A DNA stretch of 64,000 nucleotides from positions 1,426,001 through 1,490,000 of the forward strand of contig CAWJKY010000003.1 of assembly GCA_963843565.1 (NCBI GenBank). Direction: 5' to 3'. A model generated the notes under the pieces. It ran no database searches, was not told the origin of the DNA, and worked only from the letters and a program-made list of their open reading frames with translations. The position numbers and the translations under genes were made by a program. Shown here in pieces: positions 7,673-18,105 of this stretch. The first letter of the stretch is position 1. Every line of letters begins with the position of its first letter. Source of the DNA: DASZQY01 sp963843565. GTDB taxonomy: Bacteria > Pseudomonadota > Alphaproteobacteria > Rhizobiales > Kaistiaceae.

Positions 7673-9298
7673 CTAGCGAATGCGCGGCAGCGTCTCCCAC
7701 TGGTGGAACGGCGGCGGCGACGACAGCATCCACTCGAGCGTGTTGGCGCCCTCGCCCCACGGGTTGTCTCCGGCGACGCGCTTCTTCGAGAAGGCGTCCC
7801 ACATCACGTAGAGGAAGATGAGGACGCCGACGCCGGAGATGTACGAGCCGATCGACGACACGAAGTTCCAGCCCGCGAAAGCGTCCGGATAGTCGACGTA
7901 GCGGCGCGGCATGCCGGCCATGCCGAGGAAATGCTGCGGGAAGAAGATCAGGTTGACGCCGATGAACGTCACCCAGAAATGCGCCTTGGCGAGCGGCTCG
8001 CTGTACATGTAGCCGGTCATCTTCGGGAACCAGTAGTAGAGCCCGCCGAAGATGGTGAAGACGGCGCCCAGCGACAGCACGTAGTGGAAGTGGGCGACGA
8101 CAAAGTAGGTGTCCTGCAGCACGTAGTCGAGGCCGGCGTTGGCGAGCATGACGCCGGTGACGCCGCCGACGGTGAACAGGAAGATGAAGCCGATCGCCCA
8201 CAGCATGGGCGTGCGGAACTCGATCGAGCCGCCCCACATGGTAGCGATCCACGAGAAGATCTTCACCCCGGTCGGCACCGCAATGACCATGGTGGCGGCG
8301 ACGAAGTAGGCCTGCACGTCGAGCGACAGGCCGACGGTGTACATGTGGTGCGCCCACACGACGAAGCCGATGAAGCCGATGGCGACCATGGCGTAGGCCA
8401 TGCCCATGTAGCCGAACACCGGCTTCTTGGAGAAGGTCGAGACGATCTGGCTGATCATGCCGAAGCCCGGCAGGATGAGGATGTAGACCTCGGGGTGACC
8501 GAAGAACCAGAAGAGGTGCTGGAAGAGCACCGGATCGCCGCCCTGGTCGGGCTTGAAGAAGGCGGTGCCGAAGTTGCGGTCGGTGAGCAGCATGGTGATG
8601 GCCCCGGCCAGCACCGGCAGCGCCAGCAGCAGCAGGAACGTCGTCACCAGGATCGACCACACGAACAGCGGCATCTTGTGGAGCGTCATGCCCGGCGCGC
8701 GCATGTTGAAGATGGTGGTGATGAAGTTGATGGCGCCGAGGATCGATGAAGCGCCGGCCAGATGCAGCGCAAGAATCGCGAAGTCCATCGCCGGTCCGGG
8801 CTGGCCGACGGTCGACAGCGGCGGATAGATCGTCCAGCCGCCGCCCACCCCGTAGGAACCTGGCGCGCTCGGCATGAACATCGAGATGATGAGCAGCAGG
8901 ATCGCCGGCGGCAGCAGCCAGAACGAGATGTTGTTCATGCGCGGGAAGGCCATGTCCGGCGCGCCGATCATGATCGGCACGAACCAGTTGCCGAAGCCGC
9001 CAATCATGGCGGGCATGACCATGAAGAAGATCATGATCAGGCCGTGCGCGGTCACGAAGACGTTGAACAGATCCGGATCGGAGAAGATCTGGAGGCCGGG
9101 CTCCTGCAACTCGGCGCGCATGGCGATCGACAGGACGCCGCCGATGATCCCCGAGACGACCGCGAAGACAAGGTACATCGTGCCGATGTCCTTGTGGTTG
9201 GTCGAATAGAGCCAGCGACGCCAGCCGGTCGGGTGGCCGTGCGCGGCGTGCCCTTCGTGACTCTCGGTGTGGGCGCTGTATCCTGCGCTGCTCGACAT
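7673..9298 (-). CDS. ctaD: Cytochrome c oxidase subunit I
   Basis: This 541-residue catalytic subunit of the aa3 oxidase has 12 membrane helices. The histidine-tyrosine region of the active site is in FWFFGHPEVYILILPGFG, the two CuB histidines are in VWAHHMYTVGL, and the haem a3/haem a histidine ligands are in YVVAHFHYVLS. The start is the ATG at 9298, six bases after an AAGGAG ribosome site; a TTG one codon earlier would leave only three bases. The N-terminus is rich in histidine (HTESHEGHAAHGH), which is unusual but common in related oxidases. Confidence 0.97.
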   Translation of the reverse strand: MSSSAGYSAHTESHEGHAAHGHPTGWRRWLYSTNHKDIGTMYLVFAVVSGIIGGVLSIAMRAELQEPGLQIFSDPDLFNVFVTAHGLIMIFFMVMPAMIGGFGNWFVPIMIGAPDMAFPRMNNISFWLLPPAILLLIISMFMPSAPGSYGVGGGWTIYPPLSTVGQPGPAMDFAILALHLAGASSILGAINFITTIFNMRAPGMTLHKMPLFVWSILVTTFLLLLALPVLAGAITMLLTDRNFGTAFFKPDQGGDPVLFQHLFWFFGHPEVYILILPGFGMISQIVSTFSKKPVFGYMGMAYAMVAIGFIGFVVWAHHMYTVGLSLDVQAYFVAATMVIAVPTGVKIFSWIATMWGGSIEFRTPMLWAIGFIFLFTVGGVTGVMLANAGLDYVLQDTYFVVAHFHYVLSLGAVFTIFGGLYYWFPKMTGYMYSEPLAKAHFWVTFIGVNLIFFPQHFLGMAGMPRRYVDYPDAFAGWNFVSSIGSYISGVGVLIFLYVMWDAFSKKRVAGDNPWGEGANTLEWMLSSPPPFHQWETLPRIR

Positions 9299-9346
9299 CA
9301 ATGTCTCCTTAGGTCGGTCACGAAATCGGCCGCGAAATCGTGAACC

Positions 9347-10273
9347 TCAGTTCCCATTGGCTGCTACGTCGACGCCCGATGGCGCCTTGTCCATCGAAGC
9401 GAGCAGCTTGTAGGCCCCCGGCAGGTCGTTGGCGGCCATGGCCGCCCACGCCTTGAACTTCTCGGGGCTGACCGCGTGAACCGCGATCGGCATGAAGGCG
9501 TGACCGTGCAGGTCGTTGGGCCCCGACGGGCGGGCCTGACCGCACAGCTCTGAACACTGGCCGTAGTACATGCCCTCGTGGTCGACCTGGAACCAGGTCT
9601 CGTTGAGGCGGCCGGGAACGGCGTCGATCTTGATGCCGAATGAGGGCACCGCGAACGAATGAATGACGTCGGCGCCGATGACCTGCATACGCACCACCGT
9701 TCCGGTCGGCACGACGAGGTCGTTGTCGACCGACAGCAGGCGCGGTTGGGTCGCCGGATCGGTGATCTGGTCGTCCTGGAGCATGTACGAATCGAACGAG
9801 ATGTCACCGTTGTCCGGGTACTCGTAACTCCAGTACCACTGGTTGCCGGTCGCCTTGATGGTGATGGTTTTCGCCGGGTCGTAGTTCTCGATGGCGCGCG
9901 CCGGATCGTGCTCGGCGAAGAGCAGCGCGAACGACGGCACTGCGATCCCCACCAGAATGAGGATCGGCACCACCGTCCAGACCACCTCGATGAGCGTGTT
10001 GTGGCTGACGCGCGAGGGGACGGGGTTGGCGCGCGAGTTGAAGCGCAGCATTGTGAAGATGAGCAGCGCCAGCACGAACAATGTGATCACCACCGCGACG
10101 GCCACCACGCCGTCGTTGAAGCGGTGGATCATGGCCATGATCGGCGTCGCGGCCGGCTGGAGATTGATCTCCCACGGCTCCGGCTGGGTGGCGGCGGCCG
10201 GGCCGGCAAGGCCGGCAACGGCAGCGGCGGCAAACAGCCCGCGCATCAACAGCGTCGATCTCGTCGTACCCAT
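9347..10273 (-). CDS. ctaC: Cytochrome c oxidase subunit II with an extended CuA loop
   Basis: This 308-residue subunit carries the CuA centre that accepts electrons from cytochrome c. It has a signal peptide, two membrane helices and a periplasmic cupredoxin domain. The aromatic electron-entry stretch appears as GNQWYWSYEYPD. The CuA loop begins normally with CSELCG, but the conserved His-x2-Met (HAFMP) follows 13 residues after the second cysteine instead of three, because about ten extra residues are inserted. All named ligands (both Cys, the Glu, His and Met) are still present. It is the first gene of the cta operon, with an AGGGA-type ribosome site just upstream. Confidence 0.95.
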   Translation of the reverse strand: MGTTRSTLLMRGLFAAAAVAGLAGPAAATQPEPWEINLQPAATPIMAMIHRFNDGVVAVAVVITLFVLALLIFTMLRFNSRANPVPSRVSHNTLIEVVWTVVPILILVGIAVPSFALLFAEHDPARAIENYDPAKTITIKATGNQWYWSYEYPDNGDISFDSYMLQDDQITDPATQPRLLSVDNDLVVPTGTVVRMQVIGADVIHSFAVPSFGIKIDAVPGRLNETWFQVDHEGMYYGQCSELCGQARPSGPNDLHGHAFMPIAVHAVSPEKFKAWAAMAANDLPGAYKLLASMDKAPSGVDVAANGN

Positions 10274-10645
10274 TCAATCCCTCTCGCCCGGCGGCTCGTC
10301 CCGCTCTCCGGCTCCCCATACACCCCGGGGACGCCAGAAACGACCCGACTGTTCGGCGGGCCGCACCAAGGTCTTGCCGCTTTTCGTTCCCAGTATTGGC
10401 CGGTCTTCCGGACCCGTACCTTAGAGTGAAACCATATGCGGTTTTGACCCGCAACGCCCGAACTGGGGACTCTATGCGGCAAATCGCGCCTCAGTGGCGG
10501 TTTTCCGCACCCTTCAGACAGCGCTCCGGACCGTCCACAGCCTCCCCGGCTCGTGCGCAATTGTGCAGGATGGGGTATTGGGGGTCCAGCGATTCGGGTG
10601 CAAAAAGGCCGCCGCGAGAGGGAGCGCGAAGTCCACTTGGCTGAC
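10274..10645 (+). other. Intergenic region between the divergent cta operon and ialB-like gene
   Basis: This 370-base stretch between two divergent genes must hold the promoters for the cta operon and for the IalB-like gene. I could not identify a convincing -35/-10 pair on either strand. A GGGAG site at 10620-10624 could serve a TTG start at 10637 for the downstream gene. I see no small gene or terminator here. Confidence 0.5.
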
Positions 10646-11371
10646 ATGATGTACGACGACGACGATGGCGGCGACGACCTTCCGCCCCCTCGCAGATCCC
10701 TCGTTCCGATTCTGACGATCGTTGCCGTGGTCCTGGCGCTGGCCCTCGGCATCGCCGTGGCCCTCTACCTGACCGGCTTCTTCGATCGCGGCGCAACGAC
10801 CACCACCGCGACCACCACGACGCCCCCGGCGACAACCACCACGACGCCCGGCGCGACGCCCACCACCGGCGACGGCTCGACGCTGCCGACCGCGACAGAC
10901 GTTCCCAAGGCGATCGTCTCGGTGGCGCCGACCGCGCAGGGACAGCCGCCCATCCGCTCCACCCACGGCGACTGGCAGGTGCGCTGCGATACGCCCGCCG
11001 GCGCGCAGAACGAACAGTGCGTGCTGATGCAGTTCGTCACCGCCGAGGACCGCGAGAACGTCGGCTTGACGGTGATCGTGCTGAAGACCGCCGACGGCAA
11101 GGCGCGCATCATGCGCGTGCTGGCGCCGCTCGGCGTGCTGCTGCCCTCGGGCCTCGGCCTCAAGATCGACACGACCGACCTCGGGCGTGCCGGCTTCGTG
11201 CGCTGCCTGCCCAACGGCTGCGTCGCCGAGGTGATCCTCGATGACAAGCTGCTCGGCCAGTTGCGCACCGGCAAGACGGCGACCTTCATCATCTTCCAGA
11301 CGCCGGAAGAAGGAATCGGCATCCCGATCTCGCTGAACGGCTTCGGCGACGGCTACGACGCCCTGCCCTAA
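10646..11371 (+). CDS. Invasion-associated locus B (IalB) family protein
   Basis: This protein of about 241 residues has a short acidic cytoplasmic tail (YDDDDGG), one membrane helix (about residues 17-40), a threonine/proline-rich linker (about residues 46-75), and then the IalB domain. The domain is recognised from HGDWQVRCDTP, CVLMQF, the LGVLLPSGLGLKID motif, and FVRCLPNGCVAEV. IalB was named in Bartonella, where it affects erythrocyte invasion, but the family is widespread in free-living Rhizobiales and its biochemical role is unknown. Four cysteines could form two disulfides. A TTG at 10637 with a GGGAG site twelve bases upstream is an alternative start. A position between ctaC and tldD is usual for the order. 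Confidence 0.85.
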   Translation: MMYDDDDGGDDLPPPRRSLVPILTIVAVVLALALGIAVALYLTGFFDRGATTTTATTTTPPATTTTTPGATPTTGDGSTLPTATDVPKAIVSVAPTAQGQPPIRSTHGDWQVRCDTPAGAQNEQCVLMQFVTAEDRENVGLTVIVLKTADGKARIMRVLAPLGVLLPSGLGLKIDTTDLGRAGFVRCLPNGCVAEVILDDKLLGQLRTGKTATFIIFQTPEEGIGIPISLNGFGDGYDALP

Positions 11372-11445
11372 GGCCCAAGGTTTGCTGAAGGGGCCGCAAC
11401 ACCCTATGTGAGCGGCCAACCGCTCCGCTCACCGGGGATCCCCAG

Positions 11446-12867
<1,422 letters not shown>

Positions 12868-12992
12868 GGCCTCCCCTTCCGGCGCGCTGAAAGGTCCGCG
12901 TGCCCTTGAAAAGGCGCGCGGCGGAACGACACTTGCACCATATTCGGCTGGCGTCCCCGACGGGGGCGGCGCATCCGGCGGCGGCGACGACG

Positions 12993-14828
12993 GTGGAATC
13001 GAACAGCAACGAACTCATCGCGGCGGTGGCGCTCCTCGGCTCGGCGGTCATCGCCGTGCCGATCTTCAAGCGCATCGGTCTCGGCTCGGTGATCGGCTAT
13101 CTGGTCGCCGGCATCGCCATCGGGCCGTTCGGCTTCAAGCTCTTCCCCGACCCCCAGTCGGTGCTGAGCGTCGCCGAACTCGGCGTGGTGCTGCTGCTCT
13201 TCGTGATCGGGCTGGAACTGAAGCCGTCGCGGCTGTGGGGCCTGCGCCGCGATATCTTCGGCCTCGGCTTCGCCCAGGTGGTCCTGTGCGGCGGCTTCAT
13301 CATGGCGGCGGCGATGTTCGCGGGGCTGTCTGCGCCGGTGGCGTTCGTGGCGGCGGCCGGGCTCGCCATGTCGTCGACCGCGATCGTGCTCCAGATTCTG
13401 GAGGAACGCGGCGAAAGCACCGAGGTGCACGGCCAGAAGGCCTTCGCGATCCTGCTCTTCCAGGACCTCGCCATCGTGCCGCTGCTCGCCATCGTGGCGC
13501 TGCTGGCGCCGGTTCGCGAACAAGGCGGCTCGAACCTCCTCAGGGTCGGCATCGCCATCGCCGCAATCGTCGGCGTAGTCGCCGTCGGGCGCTATCTGCT
13601 CAACCCGATCTTCCGCCTGATCGCCGAGGCGCGGGCTCGCGAAATCCTGACCGCCGCCGCGCTTCTGGTGGTGCTCGGCGCCGCGCTCGCCATGAAGCTC
13701 GGCGGCCTGTCGATGGCCATGGGCGCCTTCATCGCCGGCGTGGTGCTGTCCGAATCGAGCTTCCGACACCAGCTCGAGGCCGACATCGAGCCGTTCCGCG
13801 GCCTGCTCCTCGGCCTGTTCTTCCTCGGCGTCGGCATGGCGATCGACCTGACGGTGATCGCCCACGAATGGGTGCTGATCCTCGGGGTGGTGGCGGTGTT
13901 CATGGCGCTGAAGGTCGCCGGCATCTATGCGGTCGCCCGCCTCTTCCGGGTCGACCAGGCGAACGCGCTCCGCGTGGCGCTGTTTCTCGCGCAAGGCGGC
14001 GAATTCGCCTTCGTGCTGTTTTCGACGGCGGCCGGGGTGGCGCTGCTTCCCGCCCACACAGCGACGTTCCTGACCGCGGCGGTGATCCTGTCGATGGCGC
14101 TGACGCCGCTGGCGCCGCTCCTCATCAAGCAGATCCTGAAGCCCGCCGACCCGTCCATGGAGGGCATCGATGTCGCCGACGGGCTGACCGGCACGGCGTT
14201 GGTCATCGGCTTCGGGCGCTTCGGGCAGGTGGTGAGCCAGGCGCTGCTGTCGCGTGGCATCGACGTGTCGATCATCGACTCCGACACGGAGATGATCCGG
14301 GCGGCCGGCCGTTTCGGCTTCAAGATCTACTACGGCGACGGGACCCGCCTCGACGTGCTGCGCGCGGCCGGCGCCGGCGGGGCGAAGATCGTCGCGGTGT
14401 GCGTCGACGGGCGCGACACCGGAAACCGCATCGTGGCGTTGCTCAAGGCGGAGTTCCCGCTCGCCAAGGTGCTGGCGCGCGCCTACGACCGCGGCCACAC
14501 CCTCGACCTGATCGGCGCCGGGGTCGACTACGAGATTCGCGAGACCTTCGAATCGGCGATGAAGTTCGGCGAGGCGGCGCTGGTGGCGCTCGGCGTGGCG
14601 GCGGAAGACGCCGCCGAAACGATCGCCGACGTACGCCGCCGCGATATCGAGCGGCTCCAGTTGCAGGTCGGCGGCGGCATCACGGCGGGGCGCCACCTCA
14701 CCTTCAAGAACGAGCCGCAGCCGACACCGCTGGTCAAGCCGAAGCGCGAGGCTCAGCCGCTCAACGAAGAAACGGCGGTGGTCGCCGACAGCCCCGAGGA
14801 AATCGAGGAAGAGGCCGCGCCGACCTAG
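12993..14828 (+). CDS. CPA2-family monovalent cation:proton antiporter with TrkA-N domain (KefB/KefC/YbaL-like)
   Basis: This 611-residue protein has an N-terminal exchanger domain of about 12 helices (residues 10-385), starting ELIAAVALLGSAVIAVP and containing the family FKRIGLGSVIGYLVAGI. A Rossmann RCK/TrkA-N domain follows (ALVIGFGRFGQVVSQALL, with the acidic end of the second strand at IIDSD), and then a charged C-terminal tail. Such proteins exchange K+ or Na+ for protons, gated by nucleotide or glutathione binding. I prefer the GTG at 12993 because it starts just before the first helix; a GTG at 12900 would add a basic 31-residue leader. The exact ion and whether it answers to glutathione cannot be read. 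Confidence 0.88.
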   Translation: MESNSNELIAAVALLGSAVIAVPIFKRIGLGSVIGYLVAGIAIGPFGFKLFPDPQSVLSVAELGVVLLLFVIGLELKPSRLWGLRRDIFGLGFAQVVLCGGFIMAAAMFAGLSAPVAFVAAAGLAMSSTAIVLQILEERGESTEVHGQKAFAILLFQDLAIVPLLAIVALLAPVREQGGSNLLRVGIAIAAIVGVVAVGRYLLNPIFRLIAEARAREILTAAALLVVLGAALAMKLGGLSMAMGAFIAGVVLSESSFRHQLEADIEPFRGLLLGLFFLGVGMAIDLTVIAHEWVLILGVVAVFMALKVAGIYAVARLFRVDQANALRVALFLAQGGEFAFVLFSTAAGVALLPAHTATFLTAAVILSMALTPLAPLLIKQILKPADPSMEGIDVADGLTGTALVIGFGRFGQVVSQALLSRGIDVSIIDSDTEMIRAAGRFGFKIYYGDGTRLDVLRAAGAGGAKIVAVCVDGRDTGNRIVALLKAEFPLAKVLARAYDRGHTLDLIGAGVDYEIRETFESAMKFGEAALVALGVAAEDAAETIADVRRRDIERLQLQVGGGITAGRHLTFKNEPQPTPLVKPKREAQPLNEETAVVADSPEEIEEEAAPT

Positions 14829-14847
14829 GCTCCCGCCCCTCCCCGGT

Positions 14848-15444
14848 TCAGGGATAGAGCCGGGTCTTTTCCCAGCCGTCGCCCGATTTGCGGAAGACGA
14901 CGCGGTTGTGCAGGCGGAAGGGCATGTCCTTCCAGAACTCCCACTCCACCGGCGTCAGCCGGTAGCCCGACCAGTAGGGCGGCCGCGGCACCTCGCCGAT
15001 CGGGTATTTGGCGGTGTAGACGGCGACCGCCTTCTCCAGCGCGAAGCGCGATTCCAGCGGGCGCGACTGCTGGCTTGCCCAGGCGCCGAGCCGGCTGGTG
15101 CGCGGCCGGCTGGCGAAATAGGCGTCGGCCTCGGCGTCGCTGACCGGGACGATGGTGCCGCGCACGCGCACCTGGCGCTTGAGGCTCTTCCAGTGGAAGA
15201 GCAGCGCTGCCTTGGGGTTGGCGGCAAGTTCCCGCCCCTTGGCGCTTTCGAAGTTCGTGTAGAAGACGAAGCCGTCGGCGTCGTGCCCCTTGAGCAGCAC
15301 CATGCGCACGTTGGGCATGCCCTCGCTGTCGACGGTAGCGAGCGCCAGGGCGTTCGGATCGTTGGGCTCGGACGCCTCGGCCTCGTGAAGCCATTCGACG
15401 AAGAGCGAATCAGGGTCGGTCGTTGCCGTGAAGTCACTACTCAT
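14848..15444 (-). CDS. pdxH: Pyridoxamine 5'-phosphate oxidase
   Basis: This 198-residue FMN enzyme oxidises pyridoxamine/pyridoxine 5'-phosphate to pyridoxal 5'-phosphate. Family landmarks are PNVRMVLLKGHDADGFVFYTN (FMN and substrate contacts), AALLFHWKSLKRQVRVRG, ASQQSRPLESRFAL, and the C-terminal WSGYRLTPVEWEFW and PFRLHNRVVF stretches ending in RLYP. The length is normal. It converges on the antiporter gene with a 19-base gap and diverges from the lipoprotein gene. Confidence 0.97.
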   Translation of the reverse strand: MSSDFTATTDPDSLFVEWLHEAEASEPNDPNALALATVDSEGMPNVRMVLLKGHDADGFVFYTNFESAKGRELAANPKAALLFHWKSLKRQVRVRGTIVPVSDAEADAYFASRPRTSRLGAWASQQSRPLESRFALEKAVAVYTAKYPIGEVPRPPYWSGYRLTPVEWEFWKDMPFRLHNRVVFRKSGDGWEKTRLYP

Positions 15445-15506
15445 TAACGTTTCTTTTCGATGATCGGAGCCAGTTGGTTTTCTGAATTTCCGAGAGTTTG
15501 GGTCAC

Positions 15507-15989
15507 ATGTTGCGTCCGGGATTTACATACATCCGCGGCGGCTCCCGCCGCCAGTTCGCTCGCCTGGCAAGTATCGCCGCAGCCGGTGTCATGAGCATGG
15601 CGCTCGGCGGGTGCGCCGGCCTCGGCCTGCCCTTCGATCCCGCCTCGAACTACATGGAGAGCGACGCCAGCGCCACGCCGGTCGCGGCGAGCGCGGTGGT
15701 CGTCAACGACCGGGTCGACCCGTCCGACTGGGAAACCGTGCGCACCACCCTCGCCGACGCGCCGAGCGGGGCGGTCGACGGCCTGGACTGGCTGAATTCC
15801 GAGACCGGCTCGACCGGAACGGTGGCGGTCGCCGCCGCGGTCGACAAGGACGGAGCGAGCTGCCGGGCGTTTTCGATGACCATTAACGACGTGCGCGGCG
15901 TGAGGCGCTACCGGGGCGAGACCTGCACCGGCCCCGACGGAAACTGGCAGCTGAAGAGCGTGACGGCCGACGACGCGGCGATTTCCTGA
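15507..15989 (+). CDS. Surface-antigen-type lipoprotein (RT0821/Lpp0805-like)
   Basis: This 160-residue exported protein has a twin-arginine-like basic N-terminus (GGSRRQFARLASIA) and a lipobox LGGC at about residues 35-38, so it should be lipidated and anchored in the envelope. The C-terminal half (CRAFSMTINDVRGVRRYRGETCTGPDGNW) matches the C-terminal part of the rickettsial RT0821/Lpp0805 surface protein family. Members of this family occur between pdxH and dnaJ-type genes in Rhizobiales. Function is unknown. The ATG at 15507 is preferred; a TTG three codons upstream is possible. Confidence 0.8.
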   Translation: MLRPGFTYIRGGSRRQFARLASIAAAGVMSMALGGCAGLGLPFDPASNYMESDASATPVAASAVVVNDRVDPSDWETVRTTLADAPSGAVDGLDWLNSETGSTGTVAVAAAVDKDGASCRAFSMTINDVRGVRRYRGETCTGPDGNWQLKSVTADDAAIS

Positions 15990-16091
15990 CGCCGGACCGC
16001 GCGCAGACTGGCGCCCGCCGCCGAGGTTTCCCATATTTCCGGTGCCCCGCTCCGATACCGGCGCGGGAGATGACCTGATATTGTTCTGACC

Positions 16092-17063
16092 ATGCGCGAT
16101 CCCTACCAGGTGCTTGGCGTCTCCAAGACGGCTAGCGAGGCCGAGATCAAATCGGCCTTTCGCAAGCTCGCCAAGAAGCACCATCCCGACCAGAATCAGG
16201 CCAATCCGAAGGCCAAGGAGCAGTTCGCCGAGATCAACTCGGCCTACGAGATCGTCGGCGACAAGACCAAGCGCAAGCAGTTCGACCGCGGCGAGATCGA
16301 CGCGGAGGGCAAGCCGCGCTTCCAGAACTTCGGCCAGGGCTTCCAGGGATTCGGCCAGCGCGGGCCCCGGCCGGGCGGCGCCGGCGGCGCCGGCGCGCGC
16401 AGCTTCCGCTGGTCGACCGGCGGCGGCGATGGCGAGCCGTTCGCGGCCGACGACATCCTCTCCGACATCCTCGGCGGGTTCACGCGCGGTCCGCGCGGCT
16501 CAGCTCGGGCTCACCCGCAGCCGGCGCGCGGCGCCGACGTCAACGCCACCGTGGCGATGACGCTGGAGCAGCTCGTAGCGGGGGAAAAGGCGCGGGTCGA
16601 CCTGCCGACCGGACGCACGCTGGAAGTGACGATCCCGCCTGGGACACGCTCCGGCCAGACCATCCGCCTCAAGGGGCAAGGTCGTCCGGGCGCGGCGGGC
16701 GGACCGGCCGGCGACGCGCTGGTGGCGGTCGAGTTCGTGCCCCATCCCCTCTTCCGCGCCGACGGCGATACGCTGCGCCGCGATATCGCGATCACTCTCG
16801 ACGAGGCGGTGCTCGGCGCCAAGGTCCGCGTACCGACGCTGGATGGGCCGGTGACGCTGACGGTGCCGCCGAAGTCGAGCGGCGGGCGGGCGCTCAGGCT
16901 GCGCGGCAAGGGCCTGCCGCGCGCCGGCGGCGACCGCGGCGATCTTCTTGTGACGCTGCGCGTCGTGCTGCCGGAAGGCGGCGACGAGGACCTCGAGGCA
17001 CTGATGAAGAAGTGGCGTGCCCAGCACCGCTATCAGGCGCGCGCCGAGGATACCGAAGCCTAG
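16092..17063 (+). CDS. J-domain co-chaperone (CbpA-type, class B DnaJ)
   Basis: This 323-residue protein has a J domain at residues 1-68 with the HPD motif (KKHHPDQNQ), a Gly/Phe-rich segment at about residues 75-135, and two C-terminal substrate-binding domains (for example LPTGRTLEVTIPPGTRSGQTIRLKGQG and VRVPTLDGPVTLTVPP). The four-repeat zinc finger of classical DnaJ is absent, so it is a class B co-chaperone that stimulates DnaK ATPase. Its TAG stop shares the CTAG tetranucleotide 17060-17063 with the convergent sua5 stop. Confidence 0.94.
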   Translation: MRDPYQVLGVSKTASEAEIKSAFRKLAKKHHPDQNQANPKAKEQFAEINSAYEIVGDKTKRKQFDRGEIDAEGKPRFQNFGQGFQGFGQRGPRPGGAGGAGARSFRWSTGGGDGEPFAADDILSDILGGFTRGPRGSARAHPQPARGADVNATVAMTLEQLVAGEKARVDLPTGRTLEVTIPPGTRSGQTIRLKGQGRPGAAGGPAGDALVAVEFVPHPLFRADGDTLRRDIAITLDEAVLGAKVRVPTLDGPVTLTVPPKSSGGRALRLRGKGLPRAGGDRGDLLVTLRVVLPEGGDEDLEALMKKWRAQHRYQARAEDTEA

Positions 17064-18049
17064 CGCGGCGCCGCCGCCCGGCGGAGTCGATCGTTGATCG
17101 CTTCGCCAAGCCCCTCGTCGGGAATCGACATCACCGCGATCGCCGCCGCCTTGCCGTCCAGCTCGCGCAGGGCGGCGAAGAACCCGGCTGCCGCCTCGCC
17201 GAGATCGCCCGACCGGCTGAGGTTGATGATAGCCACCGCCTTGTCGCAGCCGGGCAGATGCGCCTCGCCGAAAGCGAGGACCGCCTCGCCTTCGCGAATC
17301 TCGGTGGCGTTGAGACGAAGGCGGGCGCGCGGCGCGTAATGGGAGGTGAGCATCCCGGGCGCCACGGGCGCGTTCGGGTCGTTCTCAGGCGCCGCCAGCG
17401 TGTGGCCGAGGACCATTTCGATCGCCGCGCGCGGCACGCCGCCGGCGCGCAGCAGCGTCGGTTCGGTGCCATGCAAGCCGACGATGGTCGATTCGACGCC
17501 GATCCCGGTCGGGCCGCCGTCGAGGATGAGCGCCGCGCTGTCGCCGAGGTCGGCGGCGACGTGGGCGGCGGTGGTGGCGCTGACGTGGCCGGACCGGTTG
17601 GCGCTCGGCGCCGCGATCGGCCCGCCGAACGACGCCAGCAGTGCGTGGGCGACCTGATCGACCGGCACACGCAAAGCGACCGTCGCCAGGCCGGCGGTTG
17701 CAAGATCGGCGACCGGGCTGTCGGTGCGGCTGGGCAGCACCATCGTCAGCGGCCCCGGCCAGAACGCATCGGCCAGCTTGTCCGCCCAGTCGTTGAACAG
17801 GGCGATGGCGCGCGCGGCTTCCGCGGAGACGACATGAATGATGAGCGGGTTGAACTGGGGCCGCCCCTTGGCAAGAAAGATGGCGCCGACCGCGGCCGGG
17901 TTGGTGGCGTCCGCCGCCAGGCCGTAGACGGTTTCGGTGGGCATGGCGACCAGCTTGCCGGCGCGCAAGGCTTCGGCCGCCGTTTCAATAGCGCGAGGAG
18001 TCGTCGCCTTGACGATCGGAGCCCGTGGAATTGCGCTCTCGTCGGCCAT
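17060..18049 (-). CDS. L-threonylcarbamoyladenylate synthase (Sua5 type)
   Basis: This 329-residue enzyme makes threonylcarbamoyl-AMP from threonine, bicarbonate and ATP for the t6A modification of ANN-decoding tRNAs. The YrdC domain (residues 1-200) shows PTETVYGLAADATN, the KGRPQFNPLIIHV motif and APSANRSGHVS. A further C-terminal SUA5 domain follows a linker (APGMLTSHYAPRARL), so this is the long Sua5 form rather than the short YrdC form. The stop shares CTAG with the J-protein gene. Confidence 0.95.
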   Translation of the reverse strand: MADESAIPRAPIVKATTPRAIETAAEALRAGKLVAMPTETVYGLAADATNPAAVGAIFLAKGRPQFNPLIIHVVSAEAARAIALFNDWADKLADAFWPGPLTMVLPSRTDSPVADLATAGLATVALRVPVDQVAHALLASFGGPIAAPSANRSGHVSATTAAHVAADLGDSAALILDGGPTGIGVESTIVGLHGTEPTLLRAGGVPRAAIEMVLGHTLAAPENDPNAPVAPGMLTSHYAPRARLRLNATEIREGEAVLAFGEAHLPGCDKAVAIINLSRSGDLGEAAAGFFAALRELDGKAAAIAVMSIPDEGLGEAINDRLRRAAAPR

Positions 18050-18105
18050 GGGGTCTGATTGCGCGCCGGCCGGTCATAGTCAAGCTGCACCCGGAGACGA
18101 GGTGA

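Noticed and set aside
9299..9301. TTG as the ctaD start
   Set aside because: It would sit only three bases after AAGGAG. The ATG at 9298 has a six-base spacing.
10800..10875. ACC/ACG-rich run as a DNA repeat element
   Set aside because: It encodes the Thr/Pro-rich linker between the membrane helix and the IalB domain. Codon-level repetition explains it.
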